A stretch of DNA of 64,000 nt, taken from Chryseobacterium lathyri (GTDB lineage: Bacteria; Bacteroidota; Bacteroidia; Flavobacteriales; Weeksellaceae). The notes beneath the pieces are model-generated. The model had not been told where the DNA came from and did not search any database. It worked only from the letters and a program-made list of their open reading frames with translations. Every line of letters starts with the position of its first letter. Positions within the stretch are counted from its first letter, which is position 1. The DNA is taken from positions 1,612,001-1,676,000 of the forward strand of contig NZ_JAUSSF010000001.1 in assembly GCF_030812195.1 (NCBI RefSeq). Reading direction: 5' to 3'. A program made the position numbers and the translations under genes. Shown here piece after piece: positions 9,455 through 19,857 of this stretch.

Positions 9455-11869
9455 ATGAAAAGGGGTTTAGTTTTATTTTTTTTAATAATCTGTTTCTTTG
9501 GTTCTTCCCAATCAAAGATTAAGGTCATTGACGAAACTGACCAGAAACCGGTATCCAATGCCAAAATATCCTGTGAAGGAAGGGTCTTAGGTTTTACGGA
9601 TGTCCAGGGAAACCTGGAATTTAAGTCGTCTTGCCGTACTCTCGAAATCCAGGCGGAAAAATATCAGAAAGAGATAGTATCTGTTGAAGCAGATATGGAA
9701 GTTTCTTTACTGAAAAAGGTCTCAAAAACAACTGATATTGAAGAGGTGATCATTGAAGACCGAAGTGATCCGCGGGCTATTGAGATCTTAAAGAAAGTAA
9801 ACAGGCTCTTTAAAGACAATTCACCGAAAAGTTTAGATTCCTATACTTTTAAATCCTACGAAAAAGTATCCCTGGATATAGATCAGGACAGTATTAATCA
9901 GTTTAACCAGTTTTTTAATGACACTCAGTTTTTCAAGAAAAGGAGGGAAAAAGATTCATTAAATAATATCTCAGCCAAACAGATTTTTTCAAAAAGCAAA
10001 CTCTTCCTGTGGGAAAGAGCTCAGGAATTTTTATATTCCAAGCAATATGGTGAAAAGATTAATATCCTGGACAACAGGATTTCCGGTCTTAAGCAGCCGA
10101 TCTACGAAATGATAGCCATTCAGCAGAGCAACAGGGATAAAATCCCCAACCAAATCAAGCAGGAAAACAGGGGTCTTTACCGGTTTTTTCTTTCGGATAC
10201 CATTGAAGTGAACGGAAGAGAAACTTTTGTGATCCGTTTCCGTGAGGTGAATTATAAAAAAACGGATAAAAAGAGAAAATACAATGGTGCGATCTATATA
10301 GACACCGAGACCTATGGCATCCAGAAGATCGAGAATTTTAGCAAGAACAAAAGTGACGGAATCATTACGAGTACCTGGATTTTCTACAATAATAAATGGT
10401 TCCTGGCACAGGAAAAGGTAAAACTCAGAATGAGCAGGGTGGCCATGGAAGAAGAAAACAAAGAAAAAACGGAAGAGCATCCTGAAAAGAAAGACAGGAC
10501 CAGTTTCGGAACGTACGCTTTTCTTACTTCCACATATTTTGACTTCAAATCGCCTATTGAGGAAAACCGGAATGATTTTAAAGGTTATACATTTTCGGTG
10601 AAAAATGCAGACGGACATCTTTTAGATCAGTACAGAACCGATCCTCTCACGGAAAGGGAAAGCAATACATATACTACTATAGACAGTCTGGGCAAAAAGT
10701 ATAATATCGACAGCAAAGCGAAAATCCTGACGGGACTTATCAACGGACAGATCCGGATGGGAATTGTAGATTTTGCAGTGGATGAAATTGTAAACTATAA
10801 CTTGTATGAAGGTTTCAGATTAGGCTTAAAAGCTAAGCTTAACGAAACTTTTAATCCTTATTTTTCACCGGATTATTATTTCGCCTACGGTTTTAAAGAT
10901 GATAAATGGAAATACGGGATCGGTCTTGATATGAAGACGACTCTGGACAAAAATTCATTTTTCAGAGTTGAATATTATAATGATGTGACAGCATCGGGAG
11001 AATTTTACAGAAGGCTGTGGAACTTCAAGATGAGAACGATGAATTATGGAAACAACATCAACAATGATAAATACTATCATTACAGAGGGGCTTCCCTATC
11101 CTATCTGAATGATGTTACGAACGGACTGACTTTGGTTTTTGCTGCAAAAAGAAATATTGAAGAAGCCAAGTTCGATTACGAATTCAGAGGAAAAGGTGGT
11201 GAATTTGATAATTTCAATACTTTATTTACTTTAAAATATTCTCCGAATTCTACAAATATTATGACTCCTCAGGGAAAATCGATTATCGATCAGAAATATC
11301 CTGAGCTGTATTTCAATTATGAGCAAAGCTACAAAGTTTTAGGTGGGGATTTTAATTACACTCGTTTTGACGCCCTGTTTGTACATAATTTCAAGACGAT
11401 GCTCGGAACTACAGGATTCAGACTTTATGGAGGAATCGTACTGGGCGAAGCACCTATCTGGAAGCATTTTACGATGAACGGGCTGGCCTCTCCGAGAAAG
11501 GATTTTAATTTTAACCTTACGTCTTACCTTGGTTTTGCTACACTGGAGGGCGGAAAATATTACAATGATAAATTCGTTGCCTATTATTTCACCCATAAAC
11601 TTCCTTTGTACTTCAAAAGTTTCGGACAGAATATTTCGAGCTTTGATTTTGTATTAAGAGGAACAATCGGAGATATGAAGCATCCGGAATATCATGAGTT
11701 CAAATTCAGGAAACTGGATCATCTGTATCAGGAAGTGGGTCTCGAGTGGAATAATTTCCTGTCAAGCTATTTTAATTTAGGTCTGTTCTACAGAGTCGGA
11801 TACTACACCACTCCCAATTTCAAGCAGAATTTTGCAATCCAATTCAAACTGAAACTATTGGAGTTTTAG
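9455..11869 (+). CDS. DUF5686 family outer-membrane protein with carboxypeptidase-regulatory-like domain
   Basis: An 804-residue secreted protein with signal peptide residues 1-20 (MKRGLVLFFLIICFFGSSQS). Residues of about 22-90 form a carboxypeptidase-D regulatory-like beta-sandwich (IKVIDETDQKPVSNAKISC). The remainder matches the DUF5686 pattern seen in Bacteroidota: a soluble middle part and a long beta-rich C-terminal half that ends in an aromatic strand (FAIQFKLKLLEF), as expected of an outer-membrane barrel. Function is unknown; members sit in the outer membrane and some resemble the receptor side of nutrient uptake systems. It is separated from alaS by a terminator and followed by two small-gap genes. 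Confidence 0.85.
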   Translation: MKRGLVLFFLIICFFGSSQSKIKVIDETDQKPVSNAKISCEGRVLGFTDVQGNLEFKSSCRTLEIQAEKYQKEIVSVEADMEVSLLKKVSKTTDIEEVIIEDRSDPRAIEILKKVNRLFKDNSPKSLDSYTFKSYEKVSLDIDQDSINQFNQFFNDTQFFKKRREKDSLNNISAKQIFSKSKLFLWERAQEFLYSKQYGEKINILDNRISGLKQPIYEMIAIQQSNRDKIPNQIKQENRGLYRFFLSDTIEVNGRETFVIRFREVNYKKTDKKRKYNGAIYIDTETYGIQKIENFSKNKSDGIITSTWIFYNNKWFLAQEKVKLRMSRVAMEEENKEKTEEHPEKKDRTSFGTYAFLTSTYFDFKSPIEENRNDFKGYTFSVKNADGHLLDQYRTDPLTERESNTYTTIDSLGKKYNIDSKAKILTGLINGQIRMGIVDFAVDEIVNYNLYEGFRLGLKAKLNETFNPYFSPDYYFAYGFKDDKWKYGIGLDMKTTLDKNSFFRVEYYNDVTASGEFYRRLWNFKMRTMNYGNNINNDKYYHYRGASLSYLNDVTNGLTLVFAAKRNIEEAKFDYEFRGKGGEFDNFNTLFTLKYSPNSTNIMTPQGKSIIDQKYPELYFNYEQSYKVLGGDFNYTRFDALFVHNFKTMLGTTGFRLYGGIVLGEAPIWKHFTMNGLASPRKDFNFNLTSYLGFATLEGGKYYNDKFVAYYFTHKLPLYFKSFGQNISSFDFVLRGTIGDMKHPEYHEFKFRKLDHLYQEVGLEWNNFLSSYFNLGLFYRVGYYTTPNFKQNFAIQFKLKLLEF

Positions 11870-11933
11870 CCTGAACATATCCATTTCACCTAAAAAGAAG
11901 TTTAAACAACATCATAAATACATAAAACGAAAC

Positions 11934-12170
11934 ATGCAGCGAATAGAAATAAAAGCAGAACAGTTTTTTGAATTATTAAAACTAAAAGACACCTCAATGT
12001 GGGAGATTTTTTCACAGATGATCGATGGTAATGAAAAGGAAATTGTATTTCTTGACAATGAAGATAAAGTCCTTTTTAATTATATCCTTCCTGCTGAACA
12101 GGAAAAGCTGGAGGAAGATAGAAGGGAATTTTCAAAACAGTTCTCAGATAAATTGGCTAACTTCAATTAA
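11934..12170 (+). CDS. Small acidic hypothetical protein
   Basis: A 78-residue charged protein with no signal peptide or membrane segment. It starts MQRIEIKAEQFFELLKLKD and ends in a likely helix rich in E, K and R (EKLEEDRREFSKQF). I do not recognise a family. It lies 9 bases before the M28 peptidase gene, so the two are probably cotranscribed. Confidence 0.7.
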   Translation: MQRIEIKAEQFFELLKLKDTSMWEIFSQMIDGNEKEIVFLDNEDKVLFNYILPAEQEKLEEDRREFSKQFSDKLANFN

Positions 12171-12179
12171 AATTTTTAG

Positions 12180-13649
12180 ATGAATAAAAACTATGTATTC
12201 TCTATATTGAGTATTCTCCTGTTCAGCCTCGGGAATGCTCAGAATTATAAAAAGCCTTTGGTCTCTGCCATCAAAGAAGCCGATTTAAGAAAAGATATGT
12301 ATGAGCTGGCTGCAGATCAGTTCTTGGGACGTGAAGCAGGAACTTTAGATGAATTAAAAGTTTCGATGTGGCTGGCCGATAAAGCCAAAGAAGCCGGAAT
12401 GAAGCCTGCAGGCGACAATGGTACATTTTTCCAGTTTTTTGATATATACAGGCATCAGGTAATTCCTCAAAGCAGTCTGAAAATCGGAAACAGCAGCCTG
12501 AAACTCTGGAAAGATTTCCTTGTTGCAGAACCCGTAAATGCAGCGATTGATGCTGAGATTGTCTACGCAGGAAATGCAGAACCTGAAGAACTTTCCAAGC
12601 TAAATATCAAAGGAAAAGTTCTTGCCGTGAATGCTTCTGATAAAAATATCGACAAGGAAATGACTCTTTTTGTAAGAAGATATCCTGGGTTTGTAAGAAC
12701 AAAATATTACAGCAAAGCCCTGGAACTGGGAGCAAAAGCAGTGATTTTCATCACCGATGATATTTCAGAGAAGAGCTGGGTAGAAGTTCTTCCTCAAATG
12801 ACAAGGGGAACTTATGGTGTAGAAGGCCTGAGAGAAAAAATAACGGATAACATTCCTGTTGTATGGATCAAAAGAGAAAATTCAGGCTGGGTAAAAAACA
12901 ATCCTAAAATCGCTCTGAACTTGATCACAGAAACCTACAAATACCCTTCTGTAAATATCATCGGAAAAATTGAAGGTACAGATCCTAAACTTAAAGAAGA
13001 ATACGTTTTGCTAAGCGGTCACCAGGATCATGACGGGATCAGGCATCCTGTAAAAAATGACACGATTTACAATGGTGCCGACGATAATGCCAGTACATGC
13101 GTTGCAATGCTTGCCATGGCCAGAGCTTATAAAAAACAGCCCGGAAAAAGAAGTATTCTGTTTGTTTTCCATGGTGCTGAAGAAAGAGGATTGCTGGGTT
13201 CCAGATGGCACGCTGCTCATCCGGTCGTTCCAAAAGAAAAGATTGTAGCCGTTCTGAACGGTGATATGATCGGAAGAAATGATAATAATGAAGCTGCTCT
13301 TCTGGGAGGAATTGCCCCGCATAAAAACTCTGAGGAACTGGTAAAAATGGCTGAGGATGCCAACAATGAAAGTACAAAATTTAAATACCTGAAAGACTGG
13401 GATTCTCCGAATCACGCCGAGTATTTCTACTTCAGAAGTGATCATTTACCGTATGCAAAAATCGGGATACCTTCTGTATTTTTCACCAGTGTACTGCATG
13501 ACCAGTACCACACGCCTCAGGATGAGTCTGAAAACATCAACTACAAAAAGCTGTATAAAATGACGGAATGGATGTACAGAACATCCTGGAAAGTAGCCAA
13601 TGAGGCTGAACGTCCGAAAGTTATTGCTAATTTTACGCTTGAGAGATAA
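12180..13649 (+). CDS. M28 family metallopeptidase, secreted
   Basis: A 489-residue zinc aminopeptidase-like enzyme with a signal peptide (about 1-20, ending in GNAQ). Residues of about 120-230 form the protease-associated insert. The M28 metal ligands are readable in order: His/Asp in LSGHQDHDGI, Asp in NGADDNAST, the Glu pair in FHGAEERGLLGS, Asp in LNGDMIGRN, and the last His in HDQYHTPQDE. It probably trims peptides in the periplasm or outside the cell. The specificity is not visible. A strong hairpin follows immediately, shared with the convergent ilv operon. Confidence 0.93.
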   Translation: MNKNYVFSILSILLFSLGNAQNYKKPLVSAIKEADLRKDMYELAADQFLGREAGTLDELKVSMWLADKAKEAGMKPAGDNGTFFQFFDIYRHQVIPQSSLKIGNSSLKLWKDFLVAEPVNAAIDAEIVYAGNAEPEELSKLNIKGKVLAVNASDKNIDKEMTLFVRRYPGFVRTKYYSKALELGAKAVIFITDDISEKSWVEVLPQMTRGTYGVEGLREKITDNIPVVWIKRENSGWVKNNPKIALNLITETYKYPSVNIIGKIEGTDPKLKEEYVLLSGHQDHDGIRHPVKNDTIYNGADDNASTCVAMLAMARAYKKQPGKRSILFVFHGAEERGLLGSRWHAAHPVVPKEKIVAVLNGDMIGRNDNNEAALLGGIAPHKNSEELVKMAEDANNESTKFKYLKDWDSPNHAEYFYFRSDHLPYAKIGIPSVFFTSVLHDQYHTPQDESENINYKKLYKMTEWMYRTSWKVANEAERPKVIANFTLER

Positions 13650-13655
13650 ATAATA

Positions 13656-13685
13656 GGTTCGGCGGCCCGAATGGGCCGCCGAACC
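13656..13685. terminator. GC-rich 13-bp hairpin between converging genes
   Basis: The perfect 13-bp stem GGTTCGGCGGCCC/GGGCCGCCGAACC has a GAAT loop, in an otherwise AT-rich gap between the M28 peptidase gene and ilvA. There is only a weak T-run (TTCTTCTT) on the plus side, so it may be a bidirectional terminator or a REP-like element. A second hairpin with a CGGCGGC core occurs at 28281-28313. Confidence 0.6.
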
Positions 13686-13697
13686 TTCTTCTTGTGT

Positions 13698-13720
13698 TGT
13701 CATTGCGAACCGCGATGACA
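13698..13720. repeat. Short REP-like palindrome
   Basis: TGTCATTGCG-AAC-CGCGATGACA is an inverted repeat with 9 of 10 positions paired. GTCATTGCG-type palindromes are frequent intergenic elements in Bacteroidota. It lies between the GC-rich hairpin and the ilvA stop. Confidence 0.45.
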
Positions 13721-13774
13721 GGCATTATAAAACATCGACGATAATTTACATGACTACATATATCTTAATCATTA

Positions 13775-15031
13775 TTAAATAAGCAGATTCATTAAAGACG
13801 GATCATTGTTCAGATAATTGACAAAAAAGTCATACTTCTTCATGTTATTGAGCAGCGGAGTAAAATCTTCACTATCCTTCAATCCAATTCCTAAGACAGC
13901 AATTCCTTTCTCCTTTGAATTTTTTTGCGTGTATTCAAAGAACGTAATGTCATCATTTGGTCCCAACACATTCATTACAAATGTTTTAAGAGCTCCCGGG
14001 CGCTGTGCAAATCTTACCAGGAAATAATGTTTTAACCCTGCATGCAGAAGTGCTTTTTCTTTGATCTCTTCCATACGGGTAATATCATTATTGCTTCCAC
14101 TGATGATACAGACCACATTTTTCCCTTTGATCTGATCCTTATATTTTCCCAGTGCAGCTACAGAAAGAGCACCAGCAGGCTCCACTACCACAGCATCTTT
14201 ATTGTAGAGGGAAAGAATAGTTTCGCACACCATTCCTTCATCCACTAAAGCCATATCATAAAGCACATCTTTACAAAGCTCAAAATTAAGGTCTCCTACT
14301 CTCTGTACGGCAGCTCCATCCACAAAACGGCTGATCTTTTCAATGTGAACAGGGCCTCCATTCTCCAACGCCTTTTTCATACTTGCAGCAGCAGAAGGTT
14401 CTACTCCTATAATCTTCGTCTGTGGAGACAGTTCCCGGAATACGGAACACACACCTGCAGCCAGACCACCACCTCCAACCGGAAGAAAAAGATAATCAAT
14501 TGGCCCATCTGCCTGCTCAAGGATCTCCAGTGCTGCTGTAGCCTGCCCATCAATAATATCCTGATCATCAAACGGATGAATGAATATTCCCTGATTCTCT
14601 TTACAAAACTTCAGTGCGGCATCTTTAGCCTCATCGAAAGTATCCCCGTAAAGCACAATATCTATATCATTACCTCCGAACATTCTCACCTGCTCCAACT
14701 TCTGTCCCGGAGTGGGCAAAGGCATGAAAATAGTTCCTTTCACCCCCATCGTACTGCATGCAAAAGCAACTCCCTGAGCATGATTTCCCGCACTGGCACA
14801 AACCACACCTTTTGCAAGACTTTCAGGAGACATCACTACCATTTTATTGTAAGCTCCCCTGATTTTGTAGGATCTCACACGCTGCAAATCTTCTCTTTTA
14901 AAGCTAATCTTCGCCTCATAAATATCGGAGAGGTTATTATTAATTGCCAGAGGTGTTCTTACCACTACATTTCTGAGTCTTTTTGCTGCTTTATAGACAT
15001 TGTCCAAAACAGAAGGATACGTTTCTTCCAT
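13775..15031 (-). CDS. ilvA: Threonine ammonia-lyase (threonine dehydratase)
   Basis: A 418-residue PLP enzyme that converts threonine to 2-oxobutyrate, the first committed step to isoleucine. Visible are the PLP-lysine region KREDLQRVRSYKIRGAYN, the serine/asparagine loop SAGNHAQGVA and the glycine-rich phosphate loop GGGGLAAG. The C-terminal about 80 residues (HYFLVRFAQRPGALKTFV) form one ACT-like regulatory domain, as expected for an isoleucine-inhibited form. It is the last gene of the ilv operon, 12 bases after ilvC. Confidence 0.96.
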   Translation of the reverse strand: MEETYPSVLDNVYKAAKRLRNVVVRTPLAINNNLSDIYEAKISFKREDLQRVRSYKIRGAYNKMVVMSPESLAKGVVCASAGNHAQGVAFACSTMGVKGTIFMPLPTPGQKLEQVRMFGGNDIDIVLYGDTFDEAKDAALKFCKENQGIFIHPFDDQDIIDGQATAALEILEQADGPIDYLFLPVGGGGLAAGVCSVFRELSPQTKIIGVEPSAAASMKKALENGGPVHIEKISRFVDGAAVQRVGDLNFELCKDVLYDMALVDEGMVCETILSLYNKDAVVVEPAGALSVAALGKYKDQIKGKNVVCIISGSNNDITRMEEIKEKALLHAGLKHYFLVRFAQRPGALKTFVMNVLGPNDDITFFEYTQKNSKEKGIAVLGIGLKDSEDFTPLLNNMKKYDFFVNYLNNDPSLMNLLI

Positions 15032-15043
15032 TATTTTTCTTGA

Positions 15044-16090
15044 TTAATTGTTCTCAGGTCTGAGGCTGCGGACGGTTTTTCCTGCCCTCCACATTTCGCT
15101 TTCTCTAAGCTCTGTCAGTTCAACTTCCAGCTTCTCTCGGTAATCGTGTTTGCTGTTGCTGTCGATAGAACGTTGGGCTTCATCTCCTTTGGAAACACTT
15201 TCATATAATTCTTCAAATAACGGAGAAGTGGCATCTCTGAAACGCTTCCACCAGTCCAGTGCTCCTCTTTGTGCTGTGGTGCTGCAGTTCGCATACATCC
15301 AATCCATGCCGTTTTCTGCAACCAAAGGCATTAGTGATTGGGTTAATTCTTCAACGGTTTCGTTAAATGCTTCGGAAGGACTGTGTCCGTTTTTTCTCAA
15401 TACATCATATTGAGCAGCAAATATTCCCTGTACGGCACCCATCAATGTTCCTCTTTCTCCTGCAAGGTCGCTGAATACTTCTTTTTTAAAGTCTGTTTCA
15501 AATAAATAGCCGCTTCCGATGGCTATTCCCAATGCAGTCACTCTTTCTCTTGCTTTTCCGGTGGCATCCTGATATACGGCAAAACTGCTGTTCAGCCCGC
15601 GATCCTGCAGGAACATTCTTCTTAATGAGGTTCCGGATCCTTTAGGTGCAACAAGAAATACATCAACCTCAGCCGGCGGAACGATTCCTGTACGTTCATT
15701 AAAGGTGATTCCAAAACCGTGGGAGAAATAAAGTGCTTTTCCGGGTGTAAGATGTTGCTTTACTTTAGGCCAGTATTCAATCTGAGCTGCATCACTCAGG
15801 AGATAGCAAATAATTGTTCCTTTTTGCAGAGCTTCTTCTATTTCAAACAGCGTTTCTCCGGGTACAAATCCGTCTGCTACAGCCTTATCCCAGGATTTTG
15901 AGTTTTTTCTCTGGCCAATAATGACATTGATTCCGTTGTCTTTCTGGTTAAGTGCCTGCCCCGGTCCTTGTACACCATAGCCGATCACGGCTACAATCTC
16001 ATCTTTTAATACTTCCTGCGCCTTATGTAATGGAAACTCCTCTCTTGTTACTACATTCTCTTCTACTCCGCCAAAATTCAATTTTGCCAT
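15044..16090 (-). CDS. ilvC: Ketol-acid reductoisomerase
   Basis: A 348-residue enzyme that isomerises and reduces 2-acetolactate (or acetohydroxybutyrate) with NADPH and magnesium in valine/isoleucine synthesis. The Rossmann motif is GYGVQGPGQALN and the cofactor loop is GQRKNSKSW. The first metal-binding segment is SDLAGERGTLMG, and the C-terminal knotted domain includes ANCSTTAQRGALDWW. The nucleotide loop differs from the usual bacterial GYGSQGHAHALN and is more like the fungal form; this looks normal for Flavobacteriia. The gene lies 50 bases after ilvN in the operon. Confidence 0.97.
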   Translation of the reverse strand: MAKLNFGGVEENVVTREEFPLHKAQEVLKDEIVAVIGYGVQGPGQALNQKDNGINVIIGQRKNSKSWDKAVADGFVPGETLFEIEEALQKGTIICYLLSDAAQIEYWPKVKQHLTPGKALYFSHGFGITFNERTGIVPPAEVDVFLVAPKGSGTSLRRMFLQDRGLNSSFAVYQDATGKARERVTALGIAIGSGYLFETDFKKEVFSDLAGERGTLMGAVQGIFAAQYDVLRKNGHSPSEAFNETVEELTQSLMPLVAENGMDWMYANCSTTAQRGALDWWKRFRDATSPLFEELYESVSKGDEAQRSIDSNSKHDYREKLEVELTELRESEMWRAGKTVRSLRPENN

Positions 16091-16140
16091 TTTTTTAAAT
16101 TTTTATATTGTTAATTATAATTTTTTGATTGTATTTGTAT

Positions 16141-16422
16141 TCAGCTTGCATGTGCTGCTACAGTCAGGTATGGGTTTTTATGATAATGAACTTCCAGGAC
16201 ATCGACCTGTTTTTCCATCTGTTGTGTGATCTTCCGTACAGATTCTTCCGGTTCCCTGATAATGATCACAAATTTTTTCACATTTTCAATCTCAGAAGGC
16301 CCTGCATTAAAATTCACTATGGAGATCCTTCTCCTTGAAAAAATAGCATTGATCCTGCCAATAAGCCCCAGATAATCTTCTGTGTAAGCTGTTATCGTAT
16401 ATTCCCTGTTTTCTGATTTCAT
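16141..16422 (-). CDS. ilvN: Acetolactate synthase small (regulatory) subunit, short form
   Basis: 93 residues forming a single ACT domain (YTITAYTEDYLGLIGRINAIFSRR). Usual IlvN/IlvH proteins have about 160 residues with a second domain, so this is the short type. It should bind valine and tune the catalytic subunit encoded just upstream (18-base gap). Confidence 0.93.
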   Translation of the reverse strand: MKSENREYTITAYTEDYLGLIGRINAIFSRRRISIVNFNAGPSEIENVKKFVIIIREPEESVRKITQQMEKQVDVLEVHYHKNPYLTVAAHAS

Positions 16423-16440
16423 TTCTTTCTATTTATATTA

Positions 16441-18168
16441 TTATGTCTTATTCTTGGTCAGTACAATCTCTGAAACACTTTTCCCCTGAGGAATCATTGG
16501 GAAAACATTATGTTCCTTCCCGGTCATGACTTCCAACAGAAAAGCTCCTTGATGGTAAAGCATTTCATTAAGCCCAGCTTCCAGTTCTTCTCTCTGGCTT
16601 ACCTTTCTTCCCGGAATATAATATCCTTTGGCTACCTGCACAAAATCCGGACTCTGGATATCTACCGAGGAATATCTTTCTTCATGGAACAGTTCCTGCC
16701 ACTGTCTTACCATTCCCAGATAACAGTTATTAAGAATTAAGATTTTGATATGGGGTTGATACTGCATCACCGTTCCCAATTCCTGGATATTCATTTGAGC
16801 TCCTCCATCTCCCATCACCGCAATGACCGGGCGGTTTGCTTCTCCATAAGCAGCTCCTATTGCTGCAGGAAGGCAAAATCCCATAGTTCCCAGCCCTCCG
16901 CTGGTAATATTGCTTCTGGAATTCTTAAACGATGAGTATCTGCAGGCTGCCATCTGGTGTTGTCCTACATCTGTTACGATTACAGCTTCTCCACGAGTCA
17001 TTTCATTCAGTTGATGGATGACTTCTCCCATTGTGATTTCTCCTTCGGAAGGATATAATTCGTAGTTTATCAGTTTATCATATTCAATCTGATAACAATC
17101 TTTAAACTTTTGGTGCCAGTCTGTATGTTTTCTTTCTTTGATCAGCTGTGTAAGAAGTGGTAAGGTTTCTTTGCAGTTTCCAAGAATCGGAACCTCAACC
17201 TTTACATTTTTATTGATCTCTGCTTTGTCAATATCCAGATGGATAATCCTTGCCTGTTTGGCATATTGATCCAGTCTCCCGGTTACACGGTCATCAAACC
17301 GCATTCCCACTGCAATCAGAACATCGCATTCATTGGTAAGGATATTCGGTCCATAGTTTCCATGCATGCCCACCATTCCTACAGCCTGCGGATGATCTGT
17401 TGGAATGGCACTCATTCCCAGTACAGTCCATGCCACCGGAATTCCTGATTTCTCAGCAAACTTTAAAAATTCTGCTTCTGCTTTTCCCAGCATAATTCCC
17501 TGCCCGGCAATGATGAATGGTCTTTCTGCATTATTGATCAGGAAGGAAGCTTTTTCAATACTGTCCATATTGGGAGCTGGATCCGGTCTGTAACTTCTGA
17601 GAGAATCACAAGGTGTGTAGCCTCTATTGAAAACCTTTTGTAGCTGGGCATTTTTCGTGACATCAATTAATACCGGGCCTGGTCTTCCAGATCTTGCAAT
17701 GTAAAATGCTTTGGCCAATACTTCAGACAGTTCATCGGCATCGGTTACCTGATAATTCCATTTGGTAACGGGGCTGGTGACATTCATCACATCGATTTCC
17801 TGAAACGCGTCGGTTCCCAGAAGATGTTCAAAAACCTGTCCCGTAATGCATACAATAGGCGTATTATCAAGCAGTGCATCAGCAAGTCCTGTCACAAGAT
17901 TAGTAGCTCCGGGACCGCTTGTAGCCAATACAACTCCCACTTCTCCGGATACTCTGGCAAGGCCCTGCGCTGCATGGACTGCTCCTTGCTCATGGCGGAC
18001 CAGAATATGTTCCAGCTGATCTTTATAATCGTAAAGGGCATCATAAATTGGGATAATAGCCCCGCCAGGGTATCCGAATATGGTTTTTACCCCTTCCTGA
18101 AGAAATGCTTCAAGGATGATCCGGCTGCCGCTGATTTCTGTTTCTGTGGATACATTTAGATTCTTCAT
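16441..18168 (-). CDS. ilvB: Acetolactate synthase large subunit
   Basis: A 575-residue ThDP/FAD enzyme that makes 2-acetolactate and 2-aceto-2-hydroxybutyrate. The N-terminal ThDP domain has GYPGGAIIPIYDAL and the catalytic Glu in HEQGAVHAAQG. A central FAD-binding domain follows, and the C-terminal domain carries the ThDP-Mg motif MGDGGAQMNIQEL with the matching asparagines in ILNNCYLGMV. It follows ilvD by 6 bases and precedes ilvN by 18, so subunit genes are adjacent. Confidence 0.97.
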   Translation of the reverse strand: MKNLNVSTETEISGSRIILEAFLQEGVKTIFGYPGGAIIPIYDALYDYKDQLEHILVRHEQGAVHAAQGLARVSGEVGVVLATSGPGATNLVTGLADALLDNTPIVCITGQVFEHLLGTDAFQEIDVMNVTSPVTKWNYQVTDADELSEVLAKAFYIARSGRPGPVLIDVTKNAQLQKVFNRGYTPCDSLRSYRPDPAPNMDSIEKASFLINNAERPFIIAGQGIMLGKAEAEFLKFAEKSGIPVAWTVLGMSAIPTDHPQAVGMVGMHGNYGPNILTNECDVLIAVGMRFDDRVTGRLDQYAKQARIIHLDIDKAEINKNVKVEVPILGNCKETLPLLTQLIKERKHTDWHQKFKDCYQIEYDKLINYELYPSEGEITMGEVIHQLNEMTRGEAVIVTDVGQHQMAACRYSSFKNSRSNITSGGLGTMGFCLPAAIGAAYGEANRPVIAVMGDGGAQMNIQELGTVMQYQPHIKILILNNCYLGMVRQWQELFHEERYSSVDIQSPDFVQVAKGYYIPGRKVSQREELEAGLNEMLYHQGAFLLEVMTGKEHNVFPMIPQGKSVSEIVLTKNKT

Positions 18169-18174
18169 TGTCTT

Positions 18175-19857
18175 TTATTGAGTGATTTCATCTGTTACAC
18201 AGCCTTCTGCGGCTGATGATACGGTGAGTGCATATTTGTACAGCAATCCTTTTTTAACTTTAAGTTCAGGTTTTTGCCATCCTTTCTTTCGCTGCTCAAT
18301 TTCCTCCTCGGAAACTTTGAGCTGTATCGTGTTGTTTACAGCATCAATTTCAATAAGGTCATTGTCCTTTACAAAAGCGATCAGTCCACCTTCATATGCT
18401 TCCGGAGTGATGTGTCCCACCACGAAACCATGGGTTCCGCCACTGAATCTTCCATCAGTAATCAGAGCTACACTTCCACCTAATCCTGCTCCGATCAGAG
18501 CGCTGGTAGGTTTCAGCATTTCCGGCATTCCCGGTGCTCCCTTGGGACCTTCATGACGGATAACAATAACATCTCCATGTTGTACTCTTCCGTTTTCAAT
18601 TCCTTTGATGAGATCTTTTTCTCCATCAAATACTCTTGCTTTTCCTGAAAATTTCTCACCTTCTTTTCCGGTGATCTTGGCCACACTCCCTTTTTCAGCG
18701 AGGTTTCCATACAGTATTCTTAAATGCCCGGTTTGCTTTATTGGGTTTTCCAGTGGTCTGATGATCTTTTGTTTTGTAAAATCGAGACTGGGAACATTTT
18801 CAAGATTTTCAGCGATGGTCTTTCCGGTAACCGTTAAACAGTCTCCGTGCAATAAACCTTCTTCCAATAAATATTTCATGACGGCAGGTGTTCCTCCATG
18901 GTTATGAAGGTCCTGCATTAGGTATTTTCCGCTTGGTTTAAGATCAGCCAGTACCGGTGTACAATCGCTCATTTTCTGGAAGTCATCCTGAGTAACAGAA
19001 ATACCAACACTTTTAGCCATCGCAATAAAATGCAGAACGGCATTGGTGCTGCCTCCAAGAATGATGATCAGACGAAGTGCATTTTCAAAAGCCTTACGGG
19101 TCATGATATCTGAAGGTTTGATATCTTTCTCCAGTAATATTTTAATATACTTTCCTGCTTCCAGACATTCATTCTGCTTTTCCGGACTCAGTGCGGGATT
19201 GGAAGATGAATACGGAAGACTCATTCCTAGTGCTTCTATGGCTGAAGACATGGTATTGGCCGTGTACATTCCTCCGCATGCTCCTGCTCCGGGGCAGGAA
19301 TTTTTGATAACCCCATTGTAGTCTTCTTCTGAAATTTCTCCGGCAATTTTTTTTCCCAGAGCTTCAAAGGCCGAAACGATATTAAGGGGCTCTTCCTTAT
19401 AGCATCCCGGAGCTATTGTTCCTCCATAGACCATGATGGACGGTCTGTCCAGTCTTCCCATGGCGATAATGGTTCCCGGCATATTCTTGTCACATCCCGG
19501 TAATGCAATGATTCCGTCATAATACTGTGCACCGCAGATAGCCTCGATACTGTCTGCAATTACATCGCGGCTCACCAGGGAATACCGCATACCGTCTGTT
19601 CCGTTGCTCATTCCATCGCTCACGCCTATGGTATTGAATATCAATCCTGCAAGGCCGTGATTCCAGGTTCCCTTTTTTACAACTTTTGCAAGATCATTGA
19701 GATGCATATTGCAGGTATTTCCGTCATATCCCATACTGGCAATTCCGATCTGGGCCTTGTGCATATCTTCTTCTGTAAAGCCTATCCCGTAAAGCATTGC
19801 TTTTGCAGCGGGCTGTTCGCTGTTTTGTGTGAATGTTTTTGAATATTTATTTAACAT
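18175..19857 (-). CDS. ilvD: Dihydroxy-acid dehydratase
   Basis: A 560-residue iron-sulfur enzyme that dehydrates dihydroxyacids to the 2-keto acids of valine and isoleucine. The cluster cysteines are in [10 protein letters not shown] and [18 protein letters not shown]. The C-terminal part has [16 protein letters not shown], with the catalytic serine region. The gap to ilvE upstream is about 200 bases, the only long one in the operon. I see no clear promoter or hairpin in it, though an internal promoter cannot be excluded. Confidence 0.97.
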   Translation of the reverse strand: MLNKYSKTFTQNSEQPAAKAMLYGIGFTEEDMHKAQIGIASMGYDGNTCNMHLNDLAKVVKKGTWNHGLAGLIFNTIGVSDGMSNGTDGMRYSLVSRDVIADSIEAICGAQYYDGIIALPGCDKNMPGTIIAMGRLDRPSIMVYGGTIAPGCYKEEPLNIVSAFEALGKKIAGEISEEDYNGVIKNSCPGAGACGGMYTANTMSSAIEALGMSLPYSSSNPALSPEKQNECLEAGKYIKILLEKDIKPSDIMTRKAFENALRLIIILGGSTNAVLHFIAMAKSVGISVTQDDFQKMSDCTPVLADLKPSGKYLMQDLHNHGGTPAVMKYLLEEGLLHGDCLTVTGKTIAENLENVPSLDFTKQKIIRPLENPIKQTGHLRILYGNLAEKGSVAKITGKEGEKFSGKARVFDGEKDLIKGIENGRVQHGDVIVIRHEGPKGAPGMPEMLKPTSALIGAGLGGSVALITDGRFSGGTHGFVVGHITPEAYEGGLIAFVKDNDLIEIDAVNNTIQLKVSEEEIEQRKKGWQKPELKVKKGLLYKYALTVSSAAEGCVTDEITQ

